Below are positions 1-8,759 of a stretch of DNA of 64,000 nt, one piece after another. A program made the position numbers and the translations under genes. This DNA comes from Rubellimicrobium arenae (GTDB lineage: Bacteria; Pseudomonadota; Alphaproteobacteria; Rhodobacterales; Rhodobacteraceae): the NCBI RefSeq assembly GCF_017916295.1, contig NZ_JAFMSS010000007.1, positions 186,001 to 250,000 on the forward strand, given 5' to 3'. The stretch's first letter is position 1. The number at the start of each line of letters is the position of its first letter. The notes under the pieces are model-generated. The model was given only the letters and a program-made list of their open reading frames with translations, did not search any database and was not told where the DNA came from.

Positions 1-1
1 C

Positions 2-1141
2 GCCGTGGAATGGCTCGTGCCCAAGGCGATGTGGCTCAAGGCTCACCAGCCGGAGCTCTGGTCGCGCACCGGCGTGATCTGCGAGGCGCTGGACTGGGTC
101 AACCACCGCCTGACGGGGCGCTGGGTCGGGTCGCTGATGAACGCGACCTGCAAGTGGAACTACGACAGCCGCGCGCGGAGCTTCTGCCCCGACCTTTACG
201 AGGCGCTGGGCGTGCCCGAGCTGATGGACAAGCTCCCGCCCGAGATCCTTGATATCGGCGCGCCGATCGGTCCCATGACGGCCGAGGCGGCCGAGGCGCT
301 GGGCCTGCCGGGACGGCCGCTGGTCGTGCAGGGCGGGATCGACGCCCATATGGGCACCTTTGGCGCGGATACGGTCACGCCGGGGTCCATGCTCCTGATC
401 GGCGGGACCTCCAACGTCCACCTGACGCAGGTGCCCGACGATGGAACGCGGATCGCCGGGGTCTGGGGGCCCTATCCCCATGCGCTGACTCCGGGGCTGC
501 GGATGATCGAGGGCGGGCAGGTCTCGGCCGGGTCGATCCTCAACTGGCTCGTCCGCGACATCTATGGGCTCGACGGCGCGGGCTTCGCGGCGTTGAACGC
601 GGCGGCCGAGGGCATCCCGCCGCGGGGAACGGGGCTTCTGGCGCTGGATTACTGGATGGGCAACCGCACGCCCTACCGCGATCCGAACCTGCGCGGCGCG
701 ATCCTGGGGCTGTCGCTGTCGCACGACCGCGCAGGCATCTACCGGGCCCTGGTGAACGCGGTGGCGCTGGGCTCGGCCAATGTGGTCTTCGACCTCGCCC
801 GGCAGGGCGTGGCGATCGACCGGATCGTGCTGGCCGGGGGCATCATGAAGAACCCGCTCTGGCTGCGGGCGACGGTGGACGCGCTGGGGATGCCGGTCGG
901 CATCGCCCGCGAGGACAACCTGTCCCTTTACGGAGGAGCGGTCGCGGCGGCCACCGGACTGGGGCTCCACCCGTCGCTGACCGAGGCGGCCGCGGCCTAT
1001 CGCGCCCCCGTGACCGTCATGGAGCCCGACATGAGCCGCCATGAGGAGTACCTGGCTCTCCTGCAGGACTACCGCGACGCGACGGAACGGCTGGCCCCGA
1101 TCCTCCATGCCCTGTCGGGCGATACGGGCACGCGGTCATGA
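2..1141 (+). CDS. FGGY-family carbohydrate kinase, 5'-truncated by window edge
   Basis: ATP-dependent sugar or polyol kinase acting in the cytoplasm; the substrate cannot be told from sequence. The frame is open to the left edge, so the N-terminal part, including the first phosphate-binding loop, lies outside the window. Visible are the end of the FGGY_N domain and the whole FGGY_C domain: a GGTSN nucleotide-binding segment near residue 136, GNRTPYRDPNLRG around 220-232 and the LAGGIMKNPLW adenosine loop near 277. The stop overlaps the ATG of the SorC regulator (ATGA), so the two are translationally coupled. With the downstream aldolase, ALDH and phosphatase it forms a sugar-phosphate catabolic operon. 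Erythritol, ribulose or other pentitol kinases are all possible; the family call is firm, the substrate is not. Confidence 0.9.
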   Translation, partial: AVEWLVPKAMWLKAHQPELWSRTGVICEALDWVNHRLTGRWVGSLMNATCKWNYDSRARSFCPDLYEALGVPELMDKLPPEILDIGAPIGPMTAEAAEALGLPGRPLVVQGGIDAHMGTFGADTVTPGSMLLIGGTSNVHLTQVPDDGTRIAGVWGPYPHALTPGLRMIEGGQVSAGSILNWLVRDIYGLDGAGFAALNAAAEGIPPRGTGLLALDYWMGNRTPYRDPNLRGAILGLSLSHDRAGIYRALVNAVALGSANVVFDLARQGVAIDRIVLAGGIMKNPLWLRATVDALGMPVGIAREDNLSLYGGAVAAATGLGLHPSLTEAAAAYRAPVTVMEPDMSRHEEYLALLQDYRDATERLAPILHALSGDTGTRS

Positions 1142-2115
1142 GCGAGGAGGAGCGCCCCGGCGGCCCGCGCCTGCCCGTGGACGAGGGGCGCGAGCATCTC
1201 ATGGTGCAGGTCGCGCGCATGGCCTGGCAGCAGGACCGCACCCAGACCGAGATCGCCGCCGAGACGGGCCTGAACCGGTGGCAGGTCAGCCGGCTCCTCC
1301 AGGACGCGCGGGACCTTGGCATCGTGCGGATCGAGATCGTTCCGCGCCTGCGCCGCCGCCCCGAGGTGGAAGCCGCGCTCGTCGAGGCCTATGGGCTGCG
1401 CGACGCCATGGTGGTGCCCGAGGCCGCGGGCGCGGACGCCGTCGCGCAGGCCGCGGGCCAGTACCTTGCCGCCATCAAGCCCAGGCCGCGCCTGATCGGC
1501 GTGAGCTGGGGCCGCACCATGGCCGCCGTGGCGCACTGGCTGCCCCCCGATTGGGCGGACGGCGTCCAGGTCGTGCAGATCAACGGCACGGTGGCGCCGA
1601 TCCCCCAGACCACCGGCCACAACGAGGTGGCCGAGACCTTCGCCCGCAAGGGGCGGGGCGCGTTCGTGCCCCTTCCGGTTCCCGCCGTGGTGGGGGCCCG
1701 CGTCACCCGCGAGGTGCTGGAGCAGGACAGGATCGTGGGCGACGTCCTGCGCCTGGCCCGGTCGGCCCCGGTGCTCTGCTTCTCGATGGGCGCGCTCAGC
1801 GAGGATGCCGCCCTCGTGCAGTCAGGCAACGTCACCCCGGCCGAGATCGCGGCGCTGGCGCGCGAAGGGGCGGTGGGCGACGTGCTCGGCCGCTATGTCG
1901 ACCGGCGCGGCGAGATCGTGGACGAAGGGCTCGACGCCCGCACCGTCGGCCTCGCGCTGGCGGACCTCAAGGCGCGGGACCGCGCCATCGGCGTGGCCTC
2001 GGGCCGGGCCAAGCACCGCATTACCCTGGCCGCGCTGCGCGCCGGCCTCGTCAACGTCCTCGTCACCGACGAGGAGACGGCCGCCTATGCCCTGGAGCAT
2101 GTTCATGACCGCTGA
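1138..2115 (+). CDS. SorC/DeoR-type sugar-binding transcriptional regulator
   Basis: Predicted cytoplasmic repressor or activator that senses a phosphorylated sugar. The N-terminal 60 residues carry a helix-turn-helix (TQTEIAAETGLNRWQVSRLL), and the remaining 260 residues match the SorC effector-binding domain, a Rossmann-like fold related to sugar isomerases, with GVSWGRTMAAV and INGTVAPIPQ segments. The length of 325 aa is normal for the family (EryD, SorC, DeoR of Bacillus). The start ATG overlaps the kinase stop by 4 bases. By position it probably controls this operon in response to the kinase product. The family is certain; the ligand is unknown. Confidence 0.92.
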   Translation: MSEEERPGGPRLPVDEGREHLMVQVARMAWQQDRTQTEIAAETGLNRWQVSRLLQDARDLGIVRIEIVPRLRRRPEVEAALVEAYGLRDAMVVPEAAGADAVAQAAGQYLAAIKPRPRLIGVSWGRTMAAVAHWLPPDWADGVQVVQINGTVAPIPQTTGHNEVAETFARKGRGAFVPLPVPAVVGARVTREVLEQDRIVGDVLRLARSAPVLCFSMGALSEDAALVQSGNVTPAEIAALAREGAVGDVLGRYVDRRGEIVDEGLDARTVGLALADLKARDRAIGVASGRAKHRITLAALRAGLVNVLVTDEETAAYALEHVHDR

Positions 2116-3100
2116 CCGACCCCCAAGCCTTGCCCACGCCACGCCGGTTCATTCGAACCACGCCCGCAACCCCGGCATCCCCCTGGACGTCGCCATGTTC
2201 GAGGGGCATGCCGTGAACCGGTCCGCCGCCGAGAGGCGGGCGGCGACCCTGACCACGCGGCGCAGCGTCAAGAAGGCCTACCAGGCTGCCTGGCTCCTGA
2301 ACGCCATTCGTTGCGTGGACCTCACCACGCTTGCGGGGGACGACACCGAAGGGCGGGTCAAGCGGCTTTGCGCCAAGGCGCGGCAACCGCTTGCGTCGCA
2401 CATCCTGGAGGGCCTCGGACTGGAGGCCCTGACCGTCGGCGCCGTCTGCGTCTATCCGACCATGGTGCCCCATGCCGTGCGCGCCCTTCGCGGATCGGGG
2501 ATCCCCGTGGCCTCGGTGGCGACCGGGTTCCCGGCGGGGCTCATGCCGCTCCACCTGCGGCTCGAGGAGATCCGCTGGGCCGTGGACCAGGGCGCGGACG
2601 AGATCGACATCGTCATCACCCGCGAGCACGTGATGACCCAGAACTGGTCCGCCCTTTACGACGAGGTCGCCGCCATGCGCGAGGCCTGCGGGCCCGCCCA
2701 TCTCAAGGCGATCCTGGCCACCGGGGACCTGAGCACGCTCCGCAACGTCCACGCGGCCTCGATGGTCGCGATGCAGGCGGGGGCCGACTTCATCAAGACT
2801 TCGACCGGCAAGGAAGGCGTGAACGCGACCCTGCCCGTCAGCCTCGTGATGGTGCGCGCCCTGCGCGAGTACGGCGAGATCACGGGTCACAAGATCGGCT
2901 TCAAGCCCGCCGGCGGCATGAAGAGCGCCAAGGATGCGATGGCCTGGCAAACCCTCATGAAGGAGGAACTGGGCCGCGACTGGCTGGAGCCGGATCTTTT
3001 CCGCTTCGGCGCCTCGTCCATGCTGGGCGACATCGAGCGTCAGCTCGAGCATCACGTCACCGGGCGCTACGCCGCCTCGCACCGCCATTCCCCGGCCTGA
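2105..3100 (+). CDS. deoC: Deoxyribose-phosphate aldolase, DERA (metazoan-like long form)
   Basis: Class I aldolase that cleaves 2-deoxyribose-5-phosphate to glyceraldehyde-3-phosphate and acetaldehyde through a lysine Schiff base. The Schiff-base segment DFIKTSTGKEG, the second lysine in AHLKAILATGDL and the phosphate-binding IGFKPAGGMKS are all present. At 331 aa it is longer than the E. coli enzyme (about 259 aa) and, from recalled sequences, resembles the animal DERA form, including DLTTLAGDDT near the N-terminus and HHVTGRYAA near the C-terminus. The chosen ATG at 2105 has GGAG 7 bases upstream and overlaps the regulator stop by 11 bases. It lies directly before ALDH16, which could oxidise the aldehyde product. 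Confidence 0.95.
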   Translation: MTADRPPSLAHATPVHSNHARNPGIPLDVAMFEGHAVNRSAAERRAATLTTRRSVKKAYQAAWLLNAIRCVDLTTLAGDDTEGRVKRLCAKARQPLASHILEGLGLEALTVGAVCVYPTMVPHAVRALRGSGIPVASVATGFPAGLMPLHLRLEEIRWAVDQGADEIDIVITREHVMTQNWSALYDEVAAMREACGPAHLKAILATGDLSTLRNVHAASMVAMQAGADFIKTSTGKEGVNATLPVSLVMVRALREYGEITGHKIGFKPAGGMKSAKDAMAWQTLMKEELGRDWLEPDLFRFGASSMLGDIERQLEHHVTGRYAASHRHSPA

Positions 3101-3112
3101 GGGACCTGACCC

Positions 3113-5458
3113 ATGACCACCGTTTCCAACATCCTGGCTTCCATGGACTACGGCCCCGCGCCCGAGGACGCGCGGATCGTGACCGACTGGCTCGGGCAGT
3201 TCCCCGGCGGCTTCGGCCATTTCATCGGCGGCGCCTTCACCACGCCCGGCGAGACCTTCGAGGTGCAGAACCCGGCCACGGGCGAGGCGATCGCCCGCGT
3301 GTCGCAGGGGACGCCCGAGGATGTGGCCGCTGCCGTCGCGGCGGCGCGCAAGGCCCAGCCCGGCTGGGCGGCGCTGTCCGGCCATGAGCGCGCGCGGCAC
3401 CTTTACGCGCTGGCCCGCCATGTCCAGCAGCACGCCCGCTTCCTTGCGGTGCTGGAGACCATCGACAACGGCAAGCCGATCCGGGAAAGCCGCGACATCG
3501 ACGTGCCGCTGGTCGCCCGGCACTTCTACCACCATGCCGGATGGGCCGAGATCCTCGACAGCGAGTTCCCGGGCGCCCGCCCGCACGGGGTCTGCGGCCA
3601 GATCATCCCCTGGAACTTCCCGCTCCTGATGCTGGCCTGGAAGGTGGCGCCCGCGCTGGCCGCCGGGAACACGGTGGTGCTCAAGCCGGCCGAATACACG
3701 CCGCTGACCGCGCTGGCCTTTGCGCAGATCGCCGCCGAATGCGGGCTGCCCGAGGGCGTGCTGAACATCGTGACCGGCGACGGAGCCACCGGCGCGGCCC
3801 TGGTCGCCGCCGAAGGGATTGACAAGATCGCCTTCACCGGATCGACCGAGGTGGGCCGGATCATCCGCCGCCAGACCGCCGGGACGGGCAAGCCGCTGAC
3901 GCTGGAGCTGGGGGGCAAGTCGCCCTTCGTCGTCTTCGCGGACGCGGACCTCGATGCCGCCGTCGAGGGCGTGGTGGACGCGATCTGGTTCAACCAGGGC
4001 CAGGTCTGCTGCGCCGGGGCCCGCATCCTCGTGGCCGAGGCCGTCGCGCCCCGCTTCGAGAAGAAGCTGGCCGCCCGGATGCGGACGCTGCGGGTGGGCG
4101 ATCCGCTCGACAAGAACACCGACATGGGGGCCATCGTGCACCCCGTGCAGCTCGAACGCATCCGGGCGCTGGTCGCCAAGGGGCAGGCCGAGGGGGCGAC
4201 CCTGACGCAGGGCGAGGCGCCGGAAGGCTGCTTCTTCCCGCCGACCATCGCGGCCGACGTGGAGCCGGCCTCGACGCTGGCGACCGAGGAGATCTTCGGG
4301 CCGGTCGCCACGATCACCACGTTCCGCACCCCCGAGGACGCCGTCGCCCTGGCCAACGCCACGCGCTACGGGCTCGCGGCCTCCATCTGGTCCGAGAACG
4401 TGAACCTGTGCCTCGACGTCGCCGCCAAGGTGAAGGCCGGGGTCGTGTGGATCAATTCGACCAACATCTTCGACGCGGGCGCAGGCTTCGGCGGCTACCG
4501 TGAGAGCGGCTACGGCCGCGAAGGCGGGCGCGAGGGCATGACGGCCTATCTGGCGCATCCGCGCCCCGCCGCGTCCCGGCCCGAGGCCGAGCCCGACGCT
4601 CCGGTCGCCACGCCGGGTCTCGCATCGGCGGGGCCGGGCATCGACCGGACGGCCAAGCTTTATGTCGGCGGCAAGCAGGCGCGGCCGGATTCCGGCTATG
4701 TCTTCGCCGTGCCGGGCGGCCTGGCCGGGCTGGGCAACCGCAAGGACATCCGCAACGCCGTCGAGGCCGCGCACAAGGTTGCGGGCTGGGGCAAGACCAC
4801 CGGGCACAACCGCGCCCAGGTGCTCTATTACCTGGCCGAGAACCTGTCGGCTCGCGCGGTCGAGTTCGAGGGACGGCTCGCCTCCTTCGGGATCGCCCGG
4901 CCGGCGGCCAAGGCCGAGGTGGACGCCGCGATCCGTCGCTGCTTCTGGTACGCGGCCCAGGCCGACAAGTTCGACGGGGCGGTCCACCAAACCAAGACCG
5001 AGCACGTCACGCTCGCCGTGCCCGAGCCCCTCGGGGTGATCGGCATCGCCTGTCCGGCGACGCAGCCCCTCCTGGGCTTCGTGAGCCTTGTGCTGCCCGC
5101 CATCGCCATGGGCAACTCGGTGGTCGCGATCCCGTCGCAGGCGCATCCGCTGGCGGCGACGGACCTGTATCAGGTCCTCGACACCTCGGACCTGCCCGGC
5201 GGCGTGATCAACATCGTCACCGGGGAGCGGGACGCGCTGGCCAGGACGCTGGCCGACCACGACGACGTGGCCGCGATGTGGTACTTCGGCACGGCAGCGG
5301 GCGCGAAGATGGTCGAGGCGGCCTCGGCCGGGAACCTCAAGCAGACCTGGACCGAGGATGGCGCGGCGCGCGACTGGTTCGGGCCCGCGGGGCAGGGCAG
5401 GGAGTTCCTCCACCGCGCGACCCAGGTCAAGAACATCTGGGTGCCCTACGGCGAATGA
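3113..5458 (+). CDS. Two-domain aldehyde dehydrogenase, ALDH16 type
   Basis: NAD(P)-dependent aldehyde oxidation. Residues 20-480 form a complete ALDH domain: PWNFP (Asn168), LELGGKSP (general base Glu265), FNQGQVCCAG (nucleophile Cys299) and EEIFGP. After a Pro/Ala-rich linker (482-510), residues 511-781 form a second, shorter ALDH-like fold with no GQxC nucleophile motif, so it should be catalytically inactive. This active-plus-degenerate layout of about 780 aa is that of ALDH16; bacterial members keep the cysteine that vertebrate ALDH16A1 has lost. The gene sits 12 bases after deoC and overlaps the HAD gene by 4 bases, suggesting it oxidises an aldehyde from the aldolase step. The exact substrate is unknown. 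Confidence 0.92.
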   Translation: MTTVSNILASMDYGPAPEDARIVTDWLGQFPGGFGHFIGGAFTTPGETFEVQNPATGEAIARVSQGTPEDVAAAVAAARKAQPGWAALSGHERARHLYALARHVQQHARFLAVLETIDNGKPIRESRDIDVPLVARHFYHHAGWAEILDSEFPGARPHGVCGQIIPWNFPLLMLAWKVAPALAAGNTVVLKPAEYTPLTALAFAQIAAECGLPEGVLNIVTGDGATGAALVAAEGIDKIAFTGSTEVGRIIRRQTAGTGKPLTLELGGKSPFVVFADADLDAAVEGVVDAIWFNQGQVCCAGARILVAEAVAPRFEKKLAARMRTLRVGDPLDKNTDMGAIVHPVQLERIRALVAKGQAEGATLTQGEAPEGCFFPPTIAADVEPASTLATEEIFGPVATITTFRTPEDAVALANATRYGLAASIWSENVNLCLDVAAKVKAGVVWINSTNIFDAGAGFGGYRESGYGREGGREGMTAYLAHPRPAASRPEAEPDAPVATPGLASAGPGIDRTAKLYVGGKQARPDSGYVFAVPGGLAGLGNRKDIRNAVEAAHKVAGWGKTTGHNRAQVLYYLAENLSARAVEFEGRLASFGIARPAAKAEVDAAIRRCFWYAAQADKFDGAVHQTKTEHVTLAVPEPLGVIGIACPATQPLLGFVSLVLPAIAMGNSVVAIPSQAHPLAATDLYQVLDTSDLPGGVINIVTGERDALARTLADHDDVAAMWYFGTAAGAKMVEAASAGNLKQTWTEDGAARDWFGPAGQGREFLHRATQVKNIWVPYGE

Positions 5459-6129
5459 TCATCTTCGATTGCGACGGCGTGCTGGTGGACAGCGAGATCC
5501 TGTCCAACGCCATCGATGCCGAGCTCATGACCGGCGCGGGCCACCCGATCACGGCGCAGGACCTGATCCGCGCCTGGATCGGCCGGCCCAAGCGGGAGAT
5601 CTGGGCCGGCATCGAGGCCGAGCGTGGCGCGCCCTGGCCCGAGGGCCTCATCGAGGAGGCGGAGGCCCGCCTCCTCCGGGCGATCGAGACGGAGTTGCAG
5701 GCCGTCGAGGGCGTGGCCGAGGCGCTTGGGCGCATCGATCCGCCCCTCGCGGTCGCGTCCTCCTCGGCGCTGCCCAAGCTCCGGCGCTCGCTCGAGCGCT
5801 GCGGGCTCCTCCATGTCTTCGACCCGCATGTCTATTCGGCGAGCCAGGTGGCGCGCGGCAAGCCGGCGCCGGACGTGTTCCTGTTCGCCGCCGCCCGGTC
5901 CGGGGCCGAGCCCCGCGACTGCCTCATCATCGAGGACAGCGTGGCGGGCATCACGGCGGCGCTGGCGGCCGGGATGCGGGTGATCGGCTTCACCGGCGGG
6001 CGGCACAGCTATCCCGATCACGGGGAGCGGTTGCTGGAAGCGGGCGCCCTGGAGATCGTCGCCCGCATGGCCGACCTGCCGGGCCGCGTGGCCGCGCTCA
6101 GAACGTCTCGTTCCGGCGCATCTGGCTGA
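5455..6129 (+). CDS. HAD-superfamily hydrolase (beta-phosphoglucomutase/phosphatase-like)
   Basis: Small-molecule phosphatase or phosphomutase with the HAD nucleophile motif FDCDGVLVDSE at residues 4-14, motif II VASSSALPK near 101, the lysine in GKPAPDVF near 136 and the DD-type motif IIEDSVAG near 160. The length of 224 aa fits cap-type C1 HAD phosphatases of the HAD-IA group. The start overlaps the ALDH16 stop (ATGA), so it belongs to the same operon and may dephosphorylate a sugar phosphate of the pathway. Its 3' end runs 32 bases into the convergent RpiR gene. The substrate is not predictable. Confidence 0.9.
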   Translation: MIIFDCDGVLVDSEILSNAIDAELMTGAGHPITAQDLIRAWIGRPKREIWAGIEAERGAPWPEGLIEEAEARLLRAIETELQAVEGVAEALGRIDPPLAVASSSALPKLRRSLERCGLLHVFDPHVYSASQVARGKPAPDVFLFAAARSGAEPRDCLIIEDSVAGITAALAAGMRVIGFTGGRHSYPDHGERLLEAGALEIVARMADLPGRVAALRTSRSGASG

Positions 6130-6985
6130 GGAAGCGCTTCATCCGCACCAGCCGCTGGTTGTGCGCCTTGCCCAGGCGGCGCGCCACGAGGGTGGACAGG
6201 ATGTCCGCCGTCACCAGGGCCGCGATGCGGCTCGTGGTGGGCGTGAAGACGTCGGTGTTGTCCAGCGTCTCGATGTTGATCACCACGTCGGCGTAGTTGA
6301 TCAGCGCGGAGTCCATCGACCCCGTCATGGCGATGACCTTGGCCCCCTGCTCGCGCGCGAGGCGGGCCAGCTCGATGATGCTGCGGGTTCCCCCGGTGTT
6401 CGAGATCGCGACCGCCACCGCCCCCGGCCGCATCATGGAGGCCGCCATGAGTTGCTGGTGGCTGTCCATGGTCGCATTGCAGGGGATCCCGAACAGGGGG
6501 AACTTCTGCTGGAGGTCCTGGGCCACGATCGCCGAGGCGCCGAAGCCGAAGAACTCGATGTGGTCGGCCTCGAGGATGAGGTCCACGGCGGCGTTCATCT
6601 GCGTCATGTCGAGCCGGTGCCGCGACCAGTCGAGCGAGGTCATGGTGTAGTCGAAGATCTTCCTCGCGACCTCGTCGGGCGAATCCTCTTCGGCGATGGC
6701 CGAATGGGAGGCAGAGGTGCCAAGCGCCAGGCTCTGCGCCAGGCGGATCTTGAAGTCCTGGAAGCCGTCGCAGCCGATGGCCGTGCAGAACCGGATCACC
6801 GTCGGCTGGCTCACGCCCGCCAGCTCGGCGGTTTCGGCCACGGTCGCCCCCAGGATGCGCTGGGGGTCGGCCATGACTGCCTCGGCCACGCGCCGGTCGG
6901 ATTTCCGCAGGTCGCCCAGGACGGTGCGGATCACCTCCAGGACGTTTCGCGCTCCGGCAAGGTCGCTGCTTTCGTTGACGGTCAT
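6098..6985 (-). CDS. MurR/RpiR-family transcriptional regulator with SIS domain
   Basis: Transcription factor with an N-terminal RpiR helix-turn-helix (ATVAETAELAGVSQPTVIRF, residues about 47-66) and a C-terminal SIS sugar-phosphate-binding domain (residues about 120-270; FFGFGASAIVA and ISNTGGTRSI segments). The family responds to sugar phosphates, as HexR, MurR and RpiR do. It is the last gene of the minus-strand module; its ATG at 6985 overlaps the lactonase stop by 4 bases. It is the only regulator encoded in that module, so it is the best local candidate to act in the divergent gap near 10.4 kb, although that is inference. Confidence 0.92.
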   Translation of the reverse strand: MTVNESSDLAGARNVLEVIRTVLGDLRKSDRRVAEAVMADPQRILGATVAETAELAGVSQPTVIRFCTAIGCDGFQDFKIRLAQSLALGTSASHSAIAEEDSPDEVARKIFDYTMTSLDWSRHRLDMTQMNAAVDLILEADHIEFFGFGASAIVAQDLQQKFPLFGIPCNATMDSHQQLMAASMMRPGAVAVAISNTGGTRSIIELARLAREQGAKVIAMTGSMDSALINYADVVINIETLDNTDVFTPTTSRIAALVTADILSTLVARRLGKAHNQRLVRMKRFLSQMRRNETF

Positions 6986-7830
6986 GTCGCCTCCGGTTCG
7001 AGCCGGTAGATGACATCGGGCCGGGCGGGCGCAAGGGGGATGTCCCGAACGCGCGCCACGACGACGTCGAGCTCCGGCCGGGGGACCGTGTTGAAGGCGA
7101 ACAGGCCGAAGTGGTGGAGGATCGCCGCCCCCGCGCCTGCGCCGCGGGCGAGGCTGGCCGCCTCGTCGGGCGTCATGTTGCCGGGCACGCCCTTGCCGCG
7201 CCCGTTCACGGGCAGGAGCATCACGTCCGGGCGTAGCGCGCGGACCTCCTCGACCTGCCCTTCGAAGGGGATCGTGTCCCCCGAATGGAAGACGGTCGCC
7301 CCGGCCAGCCGCAGGGCAAAGCCCAGCCAGCGGTGCCGGCCCTCGGCATCGGTTTCCAGGCTCTCGTGGGCGGCGCGGGTTGCCGTCACCTCAAGTCCGG
7401 GACCGAGCGTCAGGGTCTGTCCGGCGTCGATGGGGCGCAGCCGGTCCGGGCCGATCCCGCCGCGTTCGAGCGCCTGTGCGGTCGAGTGGGCCGGCGCGAC
7501 GAGCACCGCGCCAGGGTTCGCGGCCAGGAGGCCGGGCAGCGTCCCGGGGTCCATGTGGTCGCCATGCGCGTGGGTCGACAGCACGGCGGTCACGTGCCGG
7601 ATGCCGTCCGGCGCGACGGGCGCCGGCATCTGGCGGCGGTGGTCCAGGGCCGAGCCGCGGTACTTCTCCTCCAGGCTGTCGGACAGGTAGGGGTCGATCA
7701 CCACCCGCAGGCCCGCCCCGTCCACGACGAACCCGGCCTGCCCGAGCCACACGATCCCCAAGGCTTCGCCCGGCGGCCGGGCGAGGAGATCGGCCAGCGG
7801 GCCGAACAAGGATCGCTCAGAGAGCCGCAT
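6982..7830 (-). CDS. Metallo-beta-lactamase-fold hydrolase, UlaG-like lactonase
   Basis: Predicted metal-dependent hydrolase with the HAHGDH metal motif (residues about 88-93) and further ligands in FHSGDT and at LHHFG near the C-terminus. UlaG, the L-ascorbate-6-phosphate lactonase, is the best-known relative, which suggests opening of a sugar lactone or similar ester. The length of 282 aa is a little short of UlaG. The ATG at 7830 starts inside the end of the dehydrogenase gene (14-base overlap), so it is translationally coupled. Together with the dehydrogenases upstream it would fit an oxidative sugar route in which a lactone is made and then hydrolysed. Confidence 0.85.
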   Translation of the reverse strand: MRLSERSLFGPLADLLARPPGEALGIVWLGQAGFVVDGAGLRVVIDPYLSDSLEEKYRGSALDHRRQMPAPVAPDGIRHVTAVLSTHAHGDHMDPGTLPGLLAANPGAVLVAPAHSTAQALERGGIGPDRLRPIDAGQTLTLGPGLEVTATRAAHESLETDAEGRHRWLGFALRLAGATVFHSGDTIPFEGQVEEVRALRPDVMLLPVNGRGKGVPGNMTPDEAASLARGAGAGAAILHHFGLFAFNTVPRPELDVVVARVRDIPLAPARPDVIYRLEPEAT

Positions 7831-8755
7831 CGGCCGAGGTCCTGAGCGCCACGAGGAGGTTGTCGATGGCCGCTTCGGTGGCACGGGCGACGCTGCCGTC
7901 GGTCAGGGCCCCGACATGGCTGGTCCCGAGCACGCGGGGATGCCCGGCCAGCGGATCGCCGGTCGGGGGCTCCACCGCGAAAACGTCGGTCGCGTAGGTT
8001 TCGATCCGCCCCTCATCGAGCGCGGCGAGCACGGCCGCCGGGTCCACGAGGTTCGCCCGCGCCGTATTCACCAGGATCGCGCCCTTGGGCAGCCGGCCGA
8101 GCTGCCCATGCCCGAGAAGGGGGCGGCCATCCTCGGGCGGAGGGCAATGGAGCGTCACGATCCCCGACCGTTCCAGCAGTTCGTCGAGGCTGACGTAGTC
8201 CAGCCGGATGCCCCCCGGATCGGGGCGGAACGGGTCGTGCGCCACGATCCGCGCCCCCAGCGCCTCGAGGACGCGGGCCACGCGGCGGCCGATCGCGCCC
8301 ATGCCGACGATGCCCACGGTCGAGCCCTCGATCTCCCGGCCCTTGAGCCGGGGCCAGCCGCCGACCTGAACCCCGGCGGTGGTCTGGGGAATGTGCCGGC
8401 AGGCGGCCAGCATCAGGCCCAGCGCCAGTTCGGCCACGCCGGTCGCATTGGCGCCCATCGCGCGGGCGACCTGGATGCCGCGCGCCGACAGCGCCGCGAG
8501 CGGGAGGTTGTCGGCCCCGGTGCCGTTGCGGCTGATGATGCGCAGGCGGTCGGCGGCCGCGACGACGGCCTCGCTCACCGGCTCCACTCCGGCGAGCCAG
8601 CCCACGCAGCCCGGCACGAGCCGGAGCAGCTCGGCCTCGGACGGGGTGGCTCCGGGCGTGGAGAACACCAGCTCGAAGCCCGCCTCCGTCAGCCGGTCCA
8701 GGGCCGGGGGAGGGGCCGAGGTCAGGGACCGGGGCGTGACAAGGATGCGCTCCAT
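7817..8755 (-). CDS. D-2-hydroxyacid dehydrogenase (NAD-dependent)
   Basis: Cytoplasmic oxidoreductase that interconverts 2-hydroxy and 2-keto acids. The Rossmann motif GIVGMGAIGRRV lies near residues 147-158, and the catalytic triad is visible as Arg in NTARANLVD, Glu in FAVEPP and His in GTSHVGAL. The length of 312 aa is typical of the phosphoglycerate dehydrogenase/glyoxylate reductase group. It stands second to third in a tight minus-strand module, 4 bases after the shikimate dehydrogenase-like gene. The substrate is probably a sugar acid derivative, but the sequence does not say which. Confidence 0.92.
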   Translation of the reverse strand: MERILVTPRSLTSAPPPALDRLTEAGFELVFSTPGATPSEAELLRLVPGCVGWLAGVEPVSEAVVAAADRLRIISRNGTGADNLPLAALSARGIQVARAMGANATGVAELALGLMLAACRHIPQTTAGVQVGGWPRLKGREIEGSTVGIVGMGAIGRRVARVLEALGARIVAHDPFRPDPGGIRLDYVSLDELLERSGIVTLHCPPPEDGRPLLGHGQLGRLPKGAILVNTARANLVDPAAVLAALDEGRIETYATDVFAVEPPTGDPLAGHPRVLGTSHVGALTDGSVARATEAAIDNLLVALRTSADAAL

Positions 8756-8759
8756 CCCA

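Noticed and set aside
2063..5413. Very long minus-strand open frame (over 1100 codons) opposite deoC and ALDH16
   Set aside because: It is antisense to well-conserved genes, has GC-rich shadow composition (Arg/Gly/His) and no domain motif; long antisense frames are expected at this GC content.
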